A DNA stretch of 33,938 nucleotides from Burkholderiaceae bacterium. Its GTDB lineage: Bacteria; Pseudomonadota; Gammaproteobacteria; Burkholderiales; Burkholderiaceae_F. Where the stretch lies: contig JACCZX010000245.1 of assembly GCA_013695705.1 (NCBI GenBank), positions 1 to 33,938 on the forward strand. Direction: 5' to 3'. The notes beneath the pieces are model-generated. The model ran no database searches, had not been told where the DNA came from, and saw nothing but the letters and a program-made list of their open reading frames with translations. Below are positions 1 to 8,516 of the stretch, piece by piece; within the stretch, counting starts at the first letter, position 1; the number at the start of each line of letters is the position of its first letter. Both the position numbers and the translations under genes were made by a program.

Positions 1-536
1 GCCATTATCGACGGCTCACCGGCTACGTCGAGCAGGCACGCGCGGCGGGCGCGACGATCGTGCCGTTGTTCAATGGCGCCGATCGCAACGACGGCAAGCA
101 TCGGCTCGCACCGGCCCTTTTGGTCAACCCGTCGCTGACCCTCGACGTGATGCGAGACGAAATCTTCGGCCCGCTGTTGCCCGTGATTCCGTACGACGAA
201 GTAAAGGAAGCGATTGCGTTCGTCAACGCGCAGCCGCGCCCGCTTGCGATGTACTGGTTCGACAACGACGCTCGGCGCGCGGAATCAGCTTTGAAAAACA
301 CGCACGCCGGCGGCGTGTGCTTCAACGAAACTTTGATGCACGTCGCGCAGGAGGACCTGCCGTTTGGCGGCGTCGGCCCGTCGGGCATGGGTCATTATCA
401 CGGCCGTTGGGGATTCGATACGTTCAGCAAGCTGACCCCGGTGTTTCGCCAGTCGCGCTTTAACGCGATGAAACTGTTCCTGCCGCCGTACCGGCCTCAT
501 GTGGCGAGGATGTTGCGATTGATGAAGCGGTTTTGA
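1..536 (+). CDS. Aldehyde dehydrogenase, C-terminal part (coniferyl-aldehyde-dehydrogenase-like), 5'-truncated by window edge
   Basis: The frame is open from base 3 and ends with TGA at 534-536. About 177 residues are visible, the last third of an NAD(P)-dependent aldehyde dehydrogenase, which oxidises aldehydes to acids in the cytoplasm. Seen: the core segment EIFGPLLPV, then GGVCFNETLMHVAQEDLPFG and GGVGPSGMGHYHG, which close the substrate pocket and oligomerisation region. The catalytic Cys and the NAD-binding fold lie upstream, outside the window. The FGGVGPSGMGxYHG wording and basic tail (MLRLMKRF) are closest to the coniferyl aldehyde dehydrogenase (CalB) and fatty-aldehyde dehydrogenase branch; the exact substrate is inferred only. 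The gene converges on mobA with 17 bp between stops. A weak 6-bp hairpin (550-567) overlaps the mobA end and has no T-tract. Confidence 0.88.
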   Translation, partial: HYRRLTGYVEQARAAGATIVPLFNGADRNDGKHRLAPALLVNPSLTLDVMRDEIFGPLLPVIPYDEVKEAIAFVNAQPRPLAMYWFDNDARRAESALKNTHAGGVCFNETLMHVAQEDLPFGGVGPSGMGHYHGRWGFDTFSKLTPVFRQSRFNAMKLFLPPYRPHVARMLRLMKRF

Positions 537-553
537 TCGCGCAAACGATGCAA

Positions 554-1138
554 TCAATCAGGATTGCGCGCGCTCTTGACGGTAATCGACAACGTATTGA
601 TGTTGGCAAACGCACTGGCGTCGTCGAAGTCCACCGCCACCACATCGAGCGATTCGAGCCAACGATGCAGCGCGCGCTCGCCGCGCGCGATTAGCGAGGC
701 AAGCGGTTCGACCGCGCTGGTATTCACCAGCGCAAATACCGGCTGCAGCCGTTCGCATACGCGAGCACACCCCGCAACGGCGGATGCCGCGAGTGTCACG
801 CTCGCCAGGCGCTGCACCAAGTCGATTGGTAATGCCGGCGCATCACACGACACGATTGCTACCCATTCGGTGCGCGCGCGCCGCAATCCACTCAGCACGC
901 CGATCAGCGGCCCTGCATACTGCTCTGCGTGCGCTTCGTCCTGCACGACCGTGCCGAGCGCTGCATAGCGTTCCAGGTTGCGATTGGCCGAAATCAGCAG
1001 CGGCCCAACCTGCGGCGCGAAGCGCTCGACTACGCGAACGATCAGTGGAATGCCGTCGTGCACGACCCAGCCTTTGTCGGCACCGTCCATTCGCTCACCG
1101 CGTCCGCCGGCAAGGATCAGGCCGGTGATGTCGGGCAT
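554..1138 (-). CDS. mobA: Molybdenum cofactor guanylyltransferase MobA
   Basis: 194 residues. MobA transfers GMP from GTP to molybdopterin (Mo-MPT) to make the guanine dinucleotide cofactor of DMSO-reductase-family enzymes. The N-terminus carries the nucleotidyltransferase signature LILAGGRGERMDGADKGW, with the GG and DKG elements that bind GTP and Mg. A later VSCDAPALP segment matches the metal-binding Asp region. The start chosen is the ATG at 1138 (MPDITGLILAGG). The frame stays open to 1246, but those 36 codons lie inside moaA in another frame and are Arg-rich, so they are not credible. MobA follows moaA by 17 bp on the same strand, so the two are probably co-transcribed, possibly from the rne side. 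Length is normal for the family. Confidence 0.93.
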   Translation of the reverse strand: MPDITGLILAGGRGERMDGADKGWVVHDGIPLIVRVVERFAPQVGPLLISANRNLERYAALGTVVQDEAHAEQYAGPLIGVLSGLRRARTEWVAIVSCDAPALPIDLVQRLASVTLAASAVAGCARVCERLQPVFALVNTSAVEPLASLIARGERALHRWLESLDVVAVDFDDASAFANINTLSITVKSARNPD

Positions 1139-1155
1139 TCTGTTGGTGCGTGCGC

Positions 1156-2271
1156 TCAGCCGCCGATGTACGACATCTCGACTTTCGGCGTCGTCACGGT
1201 CGCTTCGCTGCGCTGCTCCGAGTACCGGTCTGCGCGGCCGCTCCATATGTGGGCGATGGTGGAGTCGATCTGTCGATCCGCGGACGACGCTGGTAGACCA
1301 TTGCCGCGCAGCAGCGCGCGCAAGTCGTGACCGTGGTTAGCAAACAGACAAAGATAAAGCTTGCCCTCGGTCGACAGCCTCGCGCGCGTGCAATCACGAC
1401 AGAATGCGTGCGACACACTGGAGATGACGCCGATTTCGCCCTGCCCATCGCGATAGCGCCAGCGCTCAGCGACTTCACCGGGATAGTTGGCGCCGATTGG
1501 TTCGAGCGCAAAGTCGGCGGCGATACGTTGCACCACTTCTGCCGAAGGCACCACCTCATCCATGCGCCAACCGTTCGACGTGCCGACGTCCATGTATTCA
1601 ATGAATCGCACTATGTGGCCGCTGCCCCGGAAATGGCGCGCCATAGGGACGACCTCATGCTCGTTGACGCCGCGTTTGACCACCATGTTGATCTTGATCG
1701 GCGACAGGCCTGCAGCGGCCGCTGCGTCAATGCCCGAGAGAACGTCGCGCACCGGAAAATCGACGTCGTTCATGCGCCGGAATATCGTGTCATCGAGTGC
1801 GTCGAGCGAAACGGTAATCCGCTTCAATCCCGCTGACGCCAGTTGCGCAGCCTTGCGCGCGAGCACCGAGGCATTGGTCGTGAGCGCTATGTCGAGTTCG
1901 ACACCGTCGTGAGTCTTTATCGGCGCCAGCATTGCAATCAACTTGTGCAAATCCTTGCGCAGCAACGGCTCGCCGCCGGTTAATCTGATCTTTTCAACGC
2001 CGTGACGCACAAACGAACGGGTCAGCTGTGCAATTTCCTCAAACGTGAGCAAGTCGGCGTGTCGCATGAAACGATAGTTCGAATCAAACACTGCCTTCGG
2101 CATGCAATACGTGCATCTGAAGTTGCAACGGTCGGTGACCGAGATGCGCAGGTCGCGAAGCGGACGACCGAGCCGGTCCGCGACTTCGCCGTGGGCAAGT
2201 AGTTCGCCGGGCATGCGCGGTGGCAGCAGCGTAGTGCGAACATCGATCAGTGGAATGACACGGCCTGTCAT
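1156..2271 (-). CDS. moaA: GTP 3',8-cyclase MoaA (radical SAM, molybdopterin biosynthesis)
   Basis: 371 residues from the ATG at 2271. MoaA makes 3',8-cyclo-7,8-dihydro-GTP, the first committed step of molybdenum cofactor synthesis, in the cytoplasm. The N-terminal radical-SAM cluster motif is CNFRCTYC (CxxxCxxC) after RISVTDR. The C-terminal second [4Fe-4S] site is CRDC followed by a Cys 13 residues later (C-x2-C-x13-C). The GG at the extreme C-terminus, needed for activity in known MoaA, is present (MSYIGG). [11 protein letters not shown] is the SAM-binding GGE motif. An in-frame TTG at 2304 would add 11 residues, but [12 protein letters not shown] is the usual betaproteobacterial start and 2271 is the first ATG. 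It sits 122 bp downstream of rne and 17 bp upstream of mobA, all on the minus strand. Confidence 0.96.
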   Translation of the reverse strand: MTGRVIPLIDVRTTLLPPRMPGELLAHGEVADRLGRPLRDLRISVTDRCNFRCTYCMPKAVFDSNYRFMRHADLLTFEEIAQLTRSFVRHGVEKIRLTGGEPLLRKDLHKLIAMLAPIKTHDGVELDIALTTNASVLARKAAQLASAGLKRITVSLDALDDTIFRRMNDVDFPVRDVLSGIDAAAAAGLSPIKINMVVKRGVNEHEVVPMARHFRGSGHIVRFIEYMDVGTSNGWRMDEVVPSAEVVQRIAADFALEPIGANYPGEVAERWRYRDGQGEIGVISSVSHAFCRDCTRARLSTEGKLYLCLFANHGHDLRALLRGNGLPASSADRQIDSTIAHIWSGRADRYSEQRSEATVTTPKVEMSYIGG

Positions 2272-2393
2272 GCAGGTGATGTTACCGGTTGAGGCATTCG
2301 GCAATCGCTGCCTGTCGCAATGTGCTGAGCCGGCGGACGCCCTATGTGGGTGTCGCGACCGGCTGCGGGCTGTAGGGTTACTGGTAACGCTGT

Positions 2394-5270
2394 CTAGGCA
2401 TTCGCGCGATCCTGCTTGCCGCCCTGGGTTTCGATCTGCACCAGAGGCGCCTCCTCAAGCGGTGGCAGCACCGGCCGTTCGCGCGCTGCGCGTTTCGGCG
2501 TTGACTGCGCCGCCATTTTCGCCTGCGCATCGGCATGTTTCTCGCTCGCGGTTTGTACCAGCATCAGGCCCGCGCTTTCCAGAACGGATTCCAGTTCATC
2601 GATCGGCAGCGGCGCCGGTTGCACCACCGGCAGAGAAATGATGATCGGCGCAGTGACCAGCGGCGGCATGCGCACTGCGGTGATGTTGGTCACGACGATC
2701 TTTTCCGCCGGCGCATCGGTTGCAGGAAACGACACTTCTGCAGTCTGCATGTCGGTAGCTGACATTAGAGACGGTTGATGTTGCGGATGACTTAGCAACG
2801 CTTGTTCCACCGGCTGTGCGTCAGCGCGATCGTCTGCATCGCTTATCTCAGTGTGGTCGGCGCCGTTAGTGGTTGAAGCTGCAACAGACCCCGAGTCGCC
2901 GTCGCCAGTCTCGCTGCGAGTACCGCGGCCACGCCGGCGCCGTCTGCGACCGCGCTGTTCTTTCTGTCCTTCAGCGCCTCCTGTATCGGGCACAACTGCA
3001 TCCGAGGTAATCATGGTGTCGGCAGACACCACTGACGGCGAAGGACCGATGTCCTCTGGCATCGTGACGCGCTCGGCTGGCTCAGCAACGACCGGCCTGT
3101 CTCTTTCCGGCCGATTGCGCGACCTGCGCTTGTCGCCCGATTCGTCCACCGCACGCACTTCCTCCGGCGCACGCTCGGAACGTCTCTTGTTATCAGTCTT
3201 CGACACCCCGGTTGCGGTGCGCGGCTCACCACGGCGTTTCGAATCGACCTCACCGTTACGCCCGTCACCATCTCGCTTGCCTTCGCGCGGTTCACTCGTC
3301 TTGCCGTCACGCCGACCATCACGCCGACCATCACGGCGCCCGTCGCCATTGCTGCGGCCGCCGCGCCGGTGTTCAGACGGACGATGTTCGTTCCGAGTGG
3401 ATTTCTCCCGCACCGGCGCAGCGGGCACTACGATCGGCGCGGGCTCTGACACATCGCTGCCGGTGAAGAATGCAACGATGCGGTCCCACAGACTTATGGT
3501 GTTCGACGCCAGCGCAACCGGAACCGCAGTGACGATTTGTACCGGTACCGGCGCGGGCGTTTCGGGCACGATGCCCTTGACTACCGCTTCCTGCCGCGTA
3601 CGGGCGCGCTCATCGTCAGCTTTGCCACCTAGATAAGGCGTGTCGGTGCTCGGCGCGAGTTCGGCCGCGCGCTCAAAGCTCGCCTTGGGCACTTCGAGCC
3701 GTGCATCGTCATGCCGCAAACGCTCGATGTGATAGTGCGGTGTCTCGATGAACTTGTTCGGGATCAGCACGACCGATAGTCGCAGGCGCGCTTCAATCTT
3801 TGCAATGTCGGTGCGCTTTTCATTCAGCAGGTAGCTGGCAACCTCGACCGGCACCTGCGCATGAACTGCCGCGGTGCCTTCCTTCATGGCTTCTTCCTGC
3901 AGGATGCGCAGGATGTGCAGCGCAGAGCTCTCGGTGTCGCGTATCACGCCGACACCGTTGCAGCGTGGGCACGTCACATGACTGCCTTCATTCAACGCGG
4001 GACGGATCCGCTGGCGCGACAGCTCCATTAACCCGAAGCGCGAGATCTTGCCCATCTGCACGCGGGCACGGTCGTAATGCAGCGCATCCTTCAAACGGGT
4101 TTCTACCTGGCGCTGATTTTTCAAATCCTCCATGTCGATGAAGTCGATGACAATCAGCCCGCCGAGGTCCCGCAGGCGCAACTGCCGCGCCACTTCGTCA
4201 GCCGCTTCCATATTGGTTCGCATCGCGGTTTCTTCGATGTCCGAACCCTTGGTGGAGCGTGCGGAGTTGACGTCGACCGACACCAGCGCTTCGGTGTGAT
4301 CGACCACGATCGAGCCACCGGAAGGCAGCGGCACCTGGCGCGAATATGCGGTCTCGATCTGATGCTCGATCTGAAAGCGCGAGAACAGCGGCACGTCGTC
4401 CTGATATCGCTTCACGCGCTGCAGGTTGTCTGGCATCACGTGCGCCATGAACTGCCGCGCCTGTTCGTAGATGTCGTCAGTGTCGACCAGGATCTCGCCA
4501 ATTTCCGGATGGAAATAATCGCGAATCGCGCGAATCACCAGATTTGATTCTTCGACGATCAAAAACGGAGCAGGATTGGCGCGCTTCAGTCGCTGGCCGT
4601 CGGGTCCGTTGACGCTGTCCACATACGTGTTCGTCTTGGTGCCGTCCGCGCCCGTCACGGGCAGTTCGAACTGCGCATGGCCTGCGCCTTCGATCGCACG
4701 CCAAAGCTTCATCAGGTAGTTCAAGTCCCACTGCAGCTCTTCCACCGTGCGGCCGATACCCGCGGTGCGCGCAATGATCGACATGCCCGTTGGCAGATCG
4801 AGTTGGTCCATCGTCTCGCGCAACTCCTGCCGGTCTTCGCCCTCTATGCGGCGCGATACCCCACCACCGCGCGGGTTGTTCGGCATCAGCACCAGGTAAC
4901 GCCCCGCCAGCGAGACAAACGTCGTCAGCGCCGCGCCTTTGTTGCCGCGCTCCTCCTTCTCGATCTGAACGACGAGTTCCTGGCCCTCTTTCAACGCATC
5001 CTGAATGCGCGCGGTACGCACGTCGACGCCGTCGCGGAAGTAAGTCTTGGAGACCTCTTTGAAGGGCAGAAAGCCGTGGCGTTCCTCGCCATAGTCAACG
5101 AAGCACGCTTCCAGGCTGGGTTCGACGCGCGTGATGACAGCCTTGTAGATGTTCGACTTGCGCTGTTCGCGTCCGGCAGATTCGATATCGATGTCGACCA
5201 GCCGCTGGCCGTCGACGATTGCCACGCGCAACTCTTCTGCGTGCGTGGCATTGAATAACATGCGTTTCAT
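2394..5270 (-). CDS. rne: Ribonuclease E
   Basis: 958 residues from the ATG at 5270, preceded by GGGAG at a 5-nt distance; the in-frame GTG at 5276 overlaps that Shine-Dalgarno and is rejected. This endoribonuclease drives mRNA decay and tRNA/rRNA maturation, at the inner membrane in known cases. S1 domain at about 37-125; 5' sensor with ARTAG near 168-171; catalytic Asp333 (SVDVNS) and Asp376 (IDFID); Zn-link CPRC (434-437). Relative to E. coli (Asp303/346, Cys404/407) everything is shifted by 30 residues, because of extra sequence at about 198-232. [14 protein letters not shown] (591-604) looks like an amphipathic membrane-targeting segment. The rest is a disordered, Arg-rich tail with GRRD repeats (642-656), ending in a PLVQIET-type motif. 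Divergent from rluC, as usual in Betaproteobacteria. Confidence 0.97.
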   Translation of the reverse strand: MKRMLFNATHAEELRVAIVDGQRLVDIDIESAGREQRKSNIYKAVITRVEPSLEACFVDYGEERHGFLPFKEVSKTYFRDGVDVRTARIQDALKEGQELVVQIEKEERGNKGAALTTFVSLAGRYLVLMPNNPRGGGVSRRIEGEDRQELRETMDQLDLPTGMSIIARTAGIGRTVEELQWDLNYLMKLWRAIEGAGHAQFELPVTGADGTKTNTYVDSVNGPDGQRLKRANPAPFLIVEESNLVIRAIRDYFHPEIGEILVDTDDIYEQARQFMAHVMPDNLQRVKRYQDDVPLFSRFQIEHQIETAYSRQVPLPSGGSIVVDHTEALVSVDVNSARSTKGSDIEETAMRTNMEAADEVARQLRLRDLGGLIVIDFIDMEDLKNQRQVETRLKDALHYDRARVQMGKISRFGLMELSRQRIRPALNEGSHVTCPRCNGVGVIRDTESSALHILRILQEEAMKEGTAAVHAQVPVEVASYLLNEKRTDIAKIEARLRLSVVLIPNKFIETPHYHIERLRHDDARLEVPKASFERAAELAPSTDTPYLGGKADDERARTRQEAVVKGIVPETPAPVPVQIVTAVPVALASNTISLWDRIVAFFTGSDVSEPAPIVVPAAPVREKSTRNEHRPSEHRRGGRSNGDGRRDGRRDGRRDGKTSEPREGKRDGDGRNGEVDSKRRGEPRTATGVSKTDNKRRSERAPEEVRAVDESGDKRRSRNRPERDRPVVAEPAERVTMPEDIGPSPSVVSADTMITSDAVVPDTGGAEGQKEQRGRRRRRRGRGTRSETGDGDSGSVAASTTNGADHTEISDADDRADAQPVEQALLSHPQHQPSLMSATDMQTAEVSFPATDAPAEKIVVTNITAVRMPPLVTAPIIISLPVVQPAPLPIDELESVLESAGLMLVQTASEKHADAQAKMAAQSTPKRAARERPVLPPLEEAPLVQIETQGGKQDRANA
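3308..3331. repeat. Tandem 12-bp repeat inside rne (two exact copies plus a degenerate third)
   Basis: The unit CACGCCGACCAT occurs twice back to back and is followed by a third copy with three changes. On the minus strand it encodes successive GRRD units in the Arg-rich tail of RNase E (about residues 645-656). The 12-bp period keeps the frame, so copy number can change without breaking the gene. Basic tails of this type bind RNA in E. coli RNase E; that role here is inferred. Confidence 0.8.
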
Positions 5271-5736
5271 CAGCACTCCCTGCGCCTTCGGAGTTCATCC
5301 TGGCGCTGTTGTTGTGCTGAAACGAAGCGAACGCGAAACTAGAGTTTCAGGTCTGGAAAACGCAGGCCGCCGGCGTCGCAAATGCGCGGGCGGGCAGCTT
5401 GTGCAGTGTGCATAATTAAACGACGCGCGGTCACCCATCGGCCGGCGCCAGCAAGGCGCGGCTTGAACTTGTCAACGTGGGGGGCGGATCGCATGGAGCA
5501 CTGTTCCGGAGGCCTGGTCTCTTTGTTCTGGTCCGAACGACTCGTTTCAGCAGATCCGGCACAGCGCCGGACCGAGTGCAGCCGCCGCCATCATCAACAA
5601 GACAAAGCAGCGACTGCGAATTCAAGAGGTGAAACCACCTCGACATGCCGTGGACGCTGAGCGTCGGCCGGCGCCTGTGCGCAATGAGCGCAGCTACAAT
5701 TTCCGCGTGCGGGGGTTATCGGAAGGTTTCTTCTAG
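5271..5736. promoter_or_regulatory. 466-bp divergent intergenic region: probable rne 5' leader plus rluC promoter
   Basis: No credible gene lies here; the short open frames have no family signature. Several hairpins are visible: TCCGGC/GCCGGA (5555-5571, 5-nt loop), GAGGTG/CACCTC (5626-5641, loop AAAC) and GACGC/GCGTC (5653-5665, loop TGA). In E. coli the rne mRNA has a leader of about 360 nt with hairpins that let RNase E control its own message; a gap of this size next to rne fits the same idea, by inference. An AT-rich stretch at 5410-5420 (CATAATTAAAC) could hold an rne -10 on the minus strand, but I see no matching -35. Confidence 0.45.
5695..5700 (+). promoter_or_regulatory. Candidate -10 element (TACAAT) for rluC
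   Basis: TACAAT matches the sigma-70 -10 consensus at 5 of 6 positions and lies 36 bp before the rluC ATG, giving a predicted leader of about 30 nt that contains GGAAGG as ribosome binding site. No clear -35 is seen 16-18 bp upstream, so this is tentative. Confidence 0.4.
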
Positions 5737-6801
5737 ATGTCCCACCGCGCGAGTATAGGCAAGATGGGCATTGCACGTAAAACTGGAAAATCAGGGTTAA
5801 ACGAGTCGGAGCCGGATGCGGGCGCCACTGACCTTGCTTCATACCGCGCGTCGTATCGAACGATCGGGCCCGAGTCTGAGGGCCAGCGGCTCGACAATTA
5901 TCTGATCCGCATCGCCAAGGGGGTGCCCAAGAGCCACGTTTACCGCATCGTGCGGCAAGGTGAGGTAAGGGTAAACAAAGGTCGGGCATCGGCCGACTAC
6001 CGCCTCGCGGCGGGGGACCAGGTGCGAATCCCGCCGCTGCGGATCGCGGAGCAGGCGCCGACACGCAACTTCGCTTTTTCGGGTGCTGCCATGCCGCCGA
6101 TTCTGTTTGAGGACGAGCATGTGATGGCGGTCGACAAGCCCGCCGGGCTTGCTGCGCACGGCGGCAGCGGCATTTCTTATGGGTTGATCGAGCGTGTGCG
6201 CGGTGCGCGTCCGAACCAGCCTTTTCTGGAGCTGGTACATCGACTCGATCGTGAAACATCTGGCATCCTGCTGCTTGCCAAGTCGCGCCGCGCTCTGCTT
6301 TCACTGCACGAAGACCTGCGCGAGGGCCGGCTCGAAAAGCGCTATTCGGTGCTGGTCAAGGGCGATTGGGTCAATGGCCGGCAGCACGTTCGCTTGCCGC
6401 TCATCAAATATGTGAACGGGCACGGCGAGCGCAGAGTGATCGTCGACGCCGAGGGCATGGAATCGCATACGGTCTTCAGTTTGACCCGGCGCTTCGGAAA
6501 TTTTTCATTGCTCGAAGCCGACCTCAGGACCGGCCGCACTCATCAAATTCGGGTCCATCTTGCTCATCTTGGATTCCCCGTGCTGGGCGATGACAAGTAT
6601 GGAGACTTTGAGTTGAACAAGCGCGTTGGCCGCGGAGGCGTAGCGCCTGGCCAGCCGCGTCTAGCGCGTATGTTCCTGCATGCTGGCAGTGTGCAATTCG
6701 CACACCCTGTAACGGGCTACCCTATGTTGCTTAAGGCGCCGCTGCCCGTCGAATGCTCGGATTTTCTACAAGGGTTGCAAGGGCTCGATGCGCCGCTTTG
6801 A
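5737..6801 (+). CDS. rluC: 23S rRNA pseudouridine synthase RluC
   Basis: 354 residues. RluC isomerises U955, U2504 and U2580 (E. coli numbering) of 23S rRNA to pseudouridine. An N-terminal S4 RNA-binding domain (about 50-110; QRLDNYLIR, VYRIVRQGEVRVNKGR) is followed by the RluA-family catalytic domain with HRLDRETSGILLLAK, whose Asp is the nucleophile, and RTGRTHQIRVH near the C-terminus. The first 45 residues are a weakly conserved extension; an ATG at 5764 is a possible internal start, but GGAAGG 10 nt before 5737 favours the longer form. The 3' end overlaps the HAD gene by 14 bp, suggesting translational coupling. Position divergent from rne supports RluC rather than another RluA-family member. 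Confidence 0.94.
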   Translation: MSHRASIGKMGIARKTGKSGLNESEPDAGATDLASYRASYRTIGPESEGQRLDNYLIRIAKGVPKSHVYRIVRQGEVRVNKGRASADYRLAAGDQVRIPPLRIAEQAPTRNFAFSGAAMPPILFEDEHVMAVDKPAGLAAHGGSGISYGLIERVRGARPNQPFLELVHRLDRETSGILLLAKSRRALLSLHEDLREGRLEKRYSVLVKGDWVNGRQHVRLPLIKYVNGHGERRVIVDAEGMESHTVFSLTRRFGNFSLLEADLRTGRTHQIRVHLAHLGFPVLGDDKYGDFELNKRVGRGGVAPGQPRLARMFLHAGSVQFAHPVTGYPMLLKAPLPVECSDFLQGLQGLDAPL

Positions 6802-7441
6802 TCTGATCGTGTTCGATTGGGACGGCACGATCGTCGACTCGACTGCGAAAATCGCGGCGTGTATTCGCAGCGCTGCGGCCGATCTCGCACTAACGGTGCC
6901 AACGTTGGAACAGGCAAGCCATGTCATCGGTCTGGGACTTCTCGATGCCTTGTCGCATGCGGTGCCCGGTTTAGCTACCGAGCGCGCCGAAGAGTTTTCG
7001 GCGCGCTATCGCCATCATTATCTGGCGTGCGAGCCCGGGATCGTAGTGTTCAAAGGCATGGAGGCGATGCTTGACGCGCTTGTCTCAAGCGGTATTTCGT
7101 TGGCAGTGGCGACCGGAAAAACGCGTCGCGGATTAACGCGCGGCTTTGAGTCGACCGGCCTGGGTTCCCGGTTCGCATCGTCGCGCTGCGCGGACGAAGC
7201 GCAATCGAAGCCGCATCCTGCGATGTTGCTCGAACTTGCGAGCGAGTTCGACATTCCGGTTCAGCGGATGCTGATGATCGGCGATACCACGCACGATTTG
7301 CAGATGGCGGCGGCAGCTGGGGTCAGCAGCGTTGGCGTGACCTACGGCGCGCATCTGCACTCGCATCTGGAGCCGCACACGCCACTTGCGCTGATGGGGT
7401 CGGTGGCAGATCTGCACTCATGGCTGATAGCGAATCGTTAA
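6788..7441 (+). CDS. HAD-superfamily hydrolase (phosphoglycolate-phosphatase-like)
   Basis: 217 residues. A HAD-IA phosphatase with motif I DWDGTIVDS (DxDGT; first Asp is the nucleophile), motif II in AVATGKT, a conserved Lys in SKPHP and motif IV IGDTTHDLQMAAAAG. A helical cap lies between motifs I and II. Cytosolic; it probably removes phosphate from a small metabolite such as phosphoglycolate, but the substrate cannot be read from sequence. The ATG follows AAGGG at a 5-nt distance, lies within the end of rluC (14-bp overlap), and the gene overlaps the Rieske gene by 22 bp. This trio is a common betaproteobacterial arrangement. It could be called gph-like; I leave the symbol empty. Confidence 0.9.
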   Translation: MRRFDLIVFDWDGTIVDSTAKIAACIRSAAADLALTVPTLEQASHVIGLGLLDALSHAVPGLATERAEEFSARYRHHYLACEPGIVVFKGMEAMLDALVSSGISLAVATGKTRRGLTRGFESTGLGSRFASSRCADEAQSKPHPAMLLELASEFDIPVQRMLMIGDTTHDLQMAAAAGVSSVGVTYGAHLHSHLEPHTPLALMGSVADLHSWLIANR

Positions 7442-7806
7442 TCGATATTTGCGAGTCATCCGCGTTGCTTAACGGTGGGCGTGGCGTTCGCTTCGAAGTC
7501 GATGTTGGAGGGCGTAATGCGCCGGCGTTTGCGGTGCGCTACGGCGGTCGCGCATTCGCCTATCTAAACCGCTGCGCGCACGTTTCGATGGAGCTCGACT
7601 GGCTGCCGGGAATGTTTTTCGATTTCGATGCCGAGCACCTGATGTGCGCAACGCATGGTGCGTTCTATGACCCGGTGACCGGCGCTTGTCGCGGCGGCGC
7701 GTGCGCGGGTTATGGCGGATTGCGTACGTTGGTGGTCGTCGAGCGCGACGGCCGCGTGCTGTGGCAGCCCGACGGCTATGCCGAACCGCTGCGTTTAGCT
7801 GACTAG
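7420..7806 (+). CDS. Rieske [2Fe-2S] ferredoxin-like protein
   Basis: 128 residues made of a single Rieske domain. Cluster ligands are visible as CAH (C-x-H) and, 21 residues later, CATH (C-x2-H), followed by GAFYDPVTGACRGG, the usual loop after the second ligand pair. There is no signal peptide or membrane helix, so it is a soluble ferredoxin-type protein, probably an electron carrier; its partner enzyme is unknown. It overlaps the upstream HAD gene by 22 bp and shares a CTAG palindrome with the convergent methyltransferase, so both genes use TAG stops within the same four bases (7803-7806). In many Burkholderiales an S49 peptidase gene follows this Rieske gene; none is present here. Confidence 0.92.
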   Translation: MADSESLIDICESSALLNGGRGVRFEVDVGGRNAPAFAVRYGGRAFAYLNRCAHVSMELDWLPGMFFDFDAEHLMCATHGAFYDPVTGACRGGACAGYGGLRTLVVVERDGRVLWQPDGYAEPLRLAD

Positions 7807-8516
7807 GCGAGCAGGCAAAACACCGCGGGCCGCTTCGCCAACGGCGGGCGCGCATCGTCGCGCATGGCACGCCACTCGGCGATTGCGCATTGCTGAACCC
7901 GCTCGTCGCCGCCGCTAAGGTCAATCGACAGCGACAGACGCGTGGCCGGCGCACAGTGGTCCAGCAGCGCGCTAAACAGCGATTCGTTGCGATACGGTGT
8001 TTCGATGAAGATTTGAGTTTCGCCGCTCTTTGATTCACGCTCGAGCGCCTCGATCGCGGCTGCGCGTGCCTCGGCGGCGATTGGCAGATATCCGTGGAAA
8101 CGAAAACGCTGACCATTGAGACCGGACGCCATCAGCGCCAGCACAATCGACGCCGGCCCAACCAGCGGTTGCACTTTCCAGCCATTGCGGTGCGCTGCTG
8201 CGACCAGGCTGGCGCCGGGGTCTGCGATCGCCGGACAGCCTGCCTCCGAAAGCACGGCAACGTCGACGCCGCTCTTTAATGGCGCCAGCCAGTCGGAAAT
8301 TTTCGCCGCATCGGGGGCGGGGCCGATTTCGACGATCGACAATTCACGCAAGGTCTTCGGATGGCCGAGCTTTTTCAGAAATGCACGCGCAGACTTTGCG
8401 TCCTCCACCAGAAAGTGTTCGACGCGTTGCGCAATCCGAATGACATCGGCTGGCAACGCGAATTGAATCGGCGCGCTTGATATCGGCGTCGGCAACAAGT
8501 AAAGCGTGCCGCTCAT
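7803..8516 (-). CDS. SAM-dependent methyltransferase, tetrapyrrole-methylase fold (RsmI-like)
   Basis: 237 residues from the ATG at 8516 (MSGTLYLLPTPIS). Family: tetrapyrrole methylase fold related to RsmI, which 2'-O-methylates C1402 of 16S rRNA. Matching segments are LYLLPTPI at the N-terminus, VLSEAGCPAIADPGASLV (RsmI has a SDAGTPLISDPG-like motif), VGPASIVLALMASGL and FIETPYRNESL. It differs from true RsmI in these motifs and is the shorter paralogue usually found beside maf in Betaproteobacteria; its substrate is unknown. The frame remains open to 8744, but that stretch lies inside maf and is Arg-rich noise. The start overlaps the maf stop by 4 bp (ATGA), so the two genes are coupled. 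Confidence 0.88.
   Translation of the reverse strand: MSGTLYLLPTPISSAPIQFALPADVIRIAQRVEHFLVEDAKSARAFLKKLGHPKTLRELSIVEIGPAPDAAKISDWLAPLKSGVDVAVLSEAGCPAIADPGASLVAAAHRNGWKVQPLVGPASIVLALMASGLNGQRFRFHGYLPIAAEARAAAIEALERESKSGETQIFIETPYRNESLFSALLDHCAPATRLSLSIDLSGGDERVQQCAIAEWRAMRDDARPPLAKRPAVFCLLA

Noticed and set aside
550-567. GCAATC/GATTGC hairpin at the aldehyde dehydrogenase/mobA junction as a terminator
   Set aside because: Six weak base pairs and no T-tract on either strand.
2377-2388. GTTAC-TG-GTAAC palindrome just after the rne stop as a terminator
   Set aside because: The stem is only 5 bp with a 2-nt loop and there is no T-tract on the minus strand, so rne-moaA read-through cannot be excluded.
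2851-3636. 261-codon plus-strand open frame opposite rne
   Set aside because: Ser/Arg/Pro-rich low-complexity translation opposite the disordered tail of a certain rne gene; a GC-rich antisense shadow.
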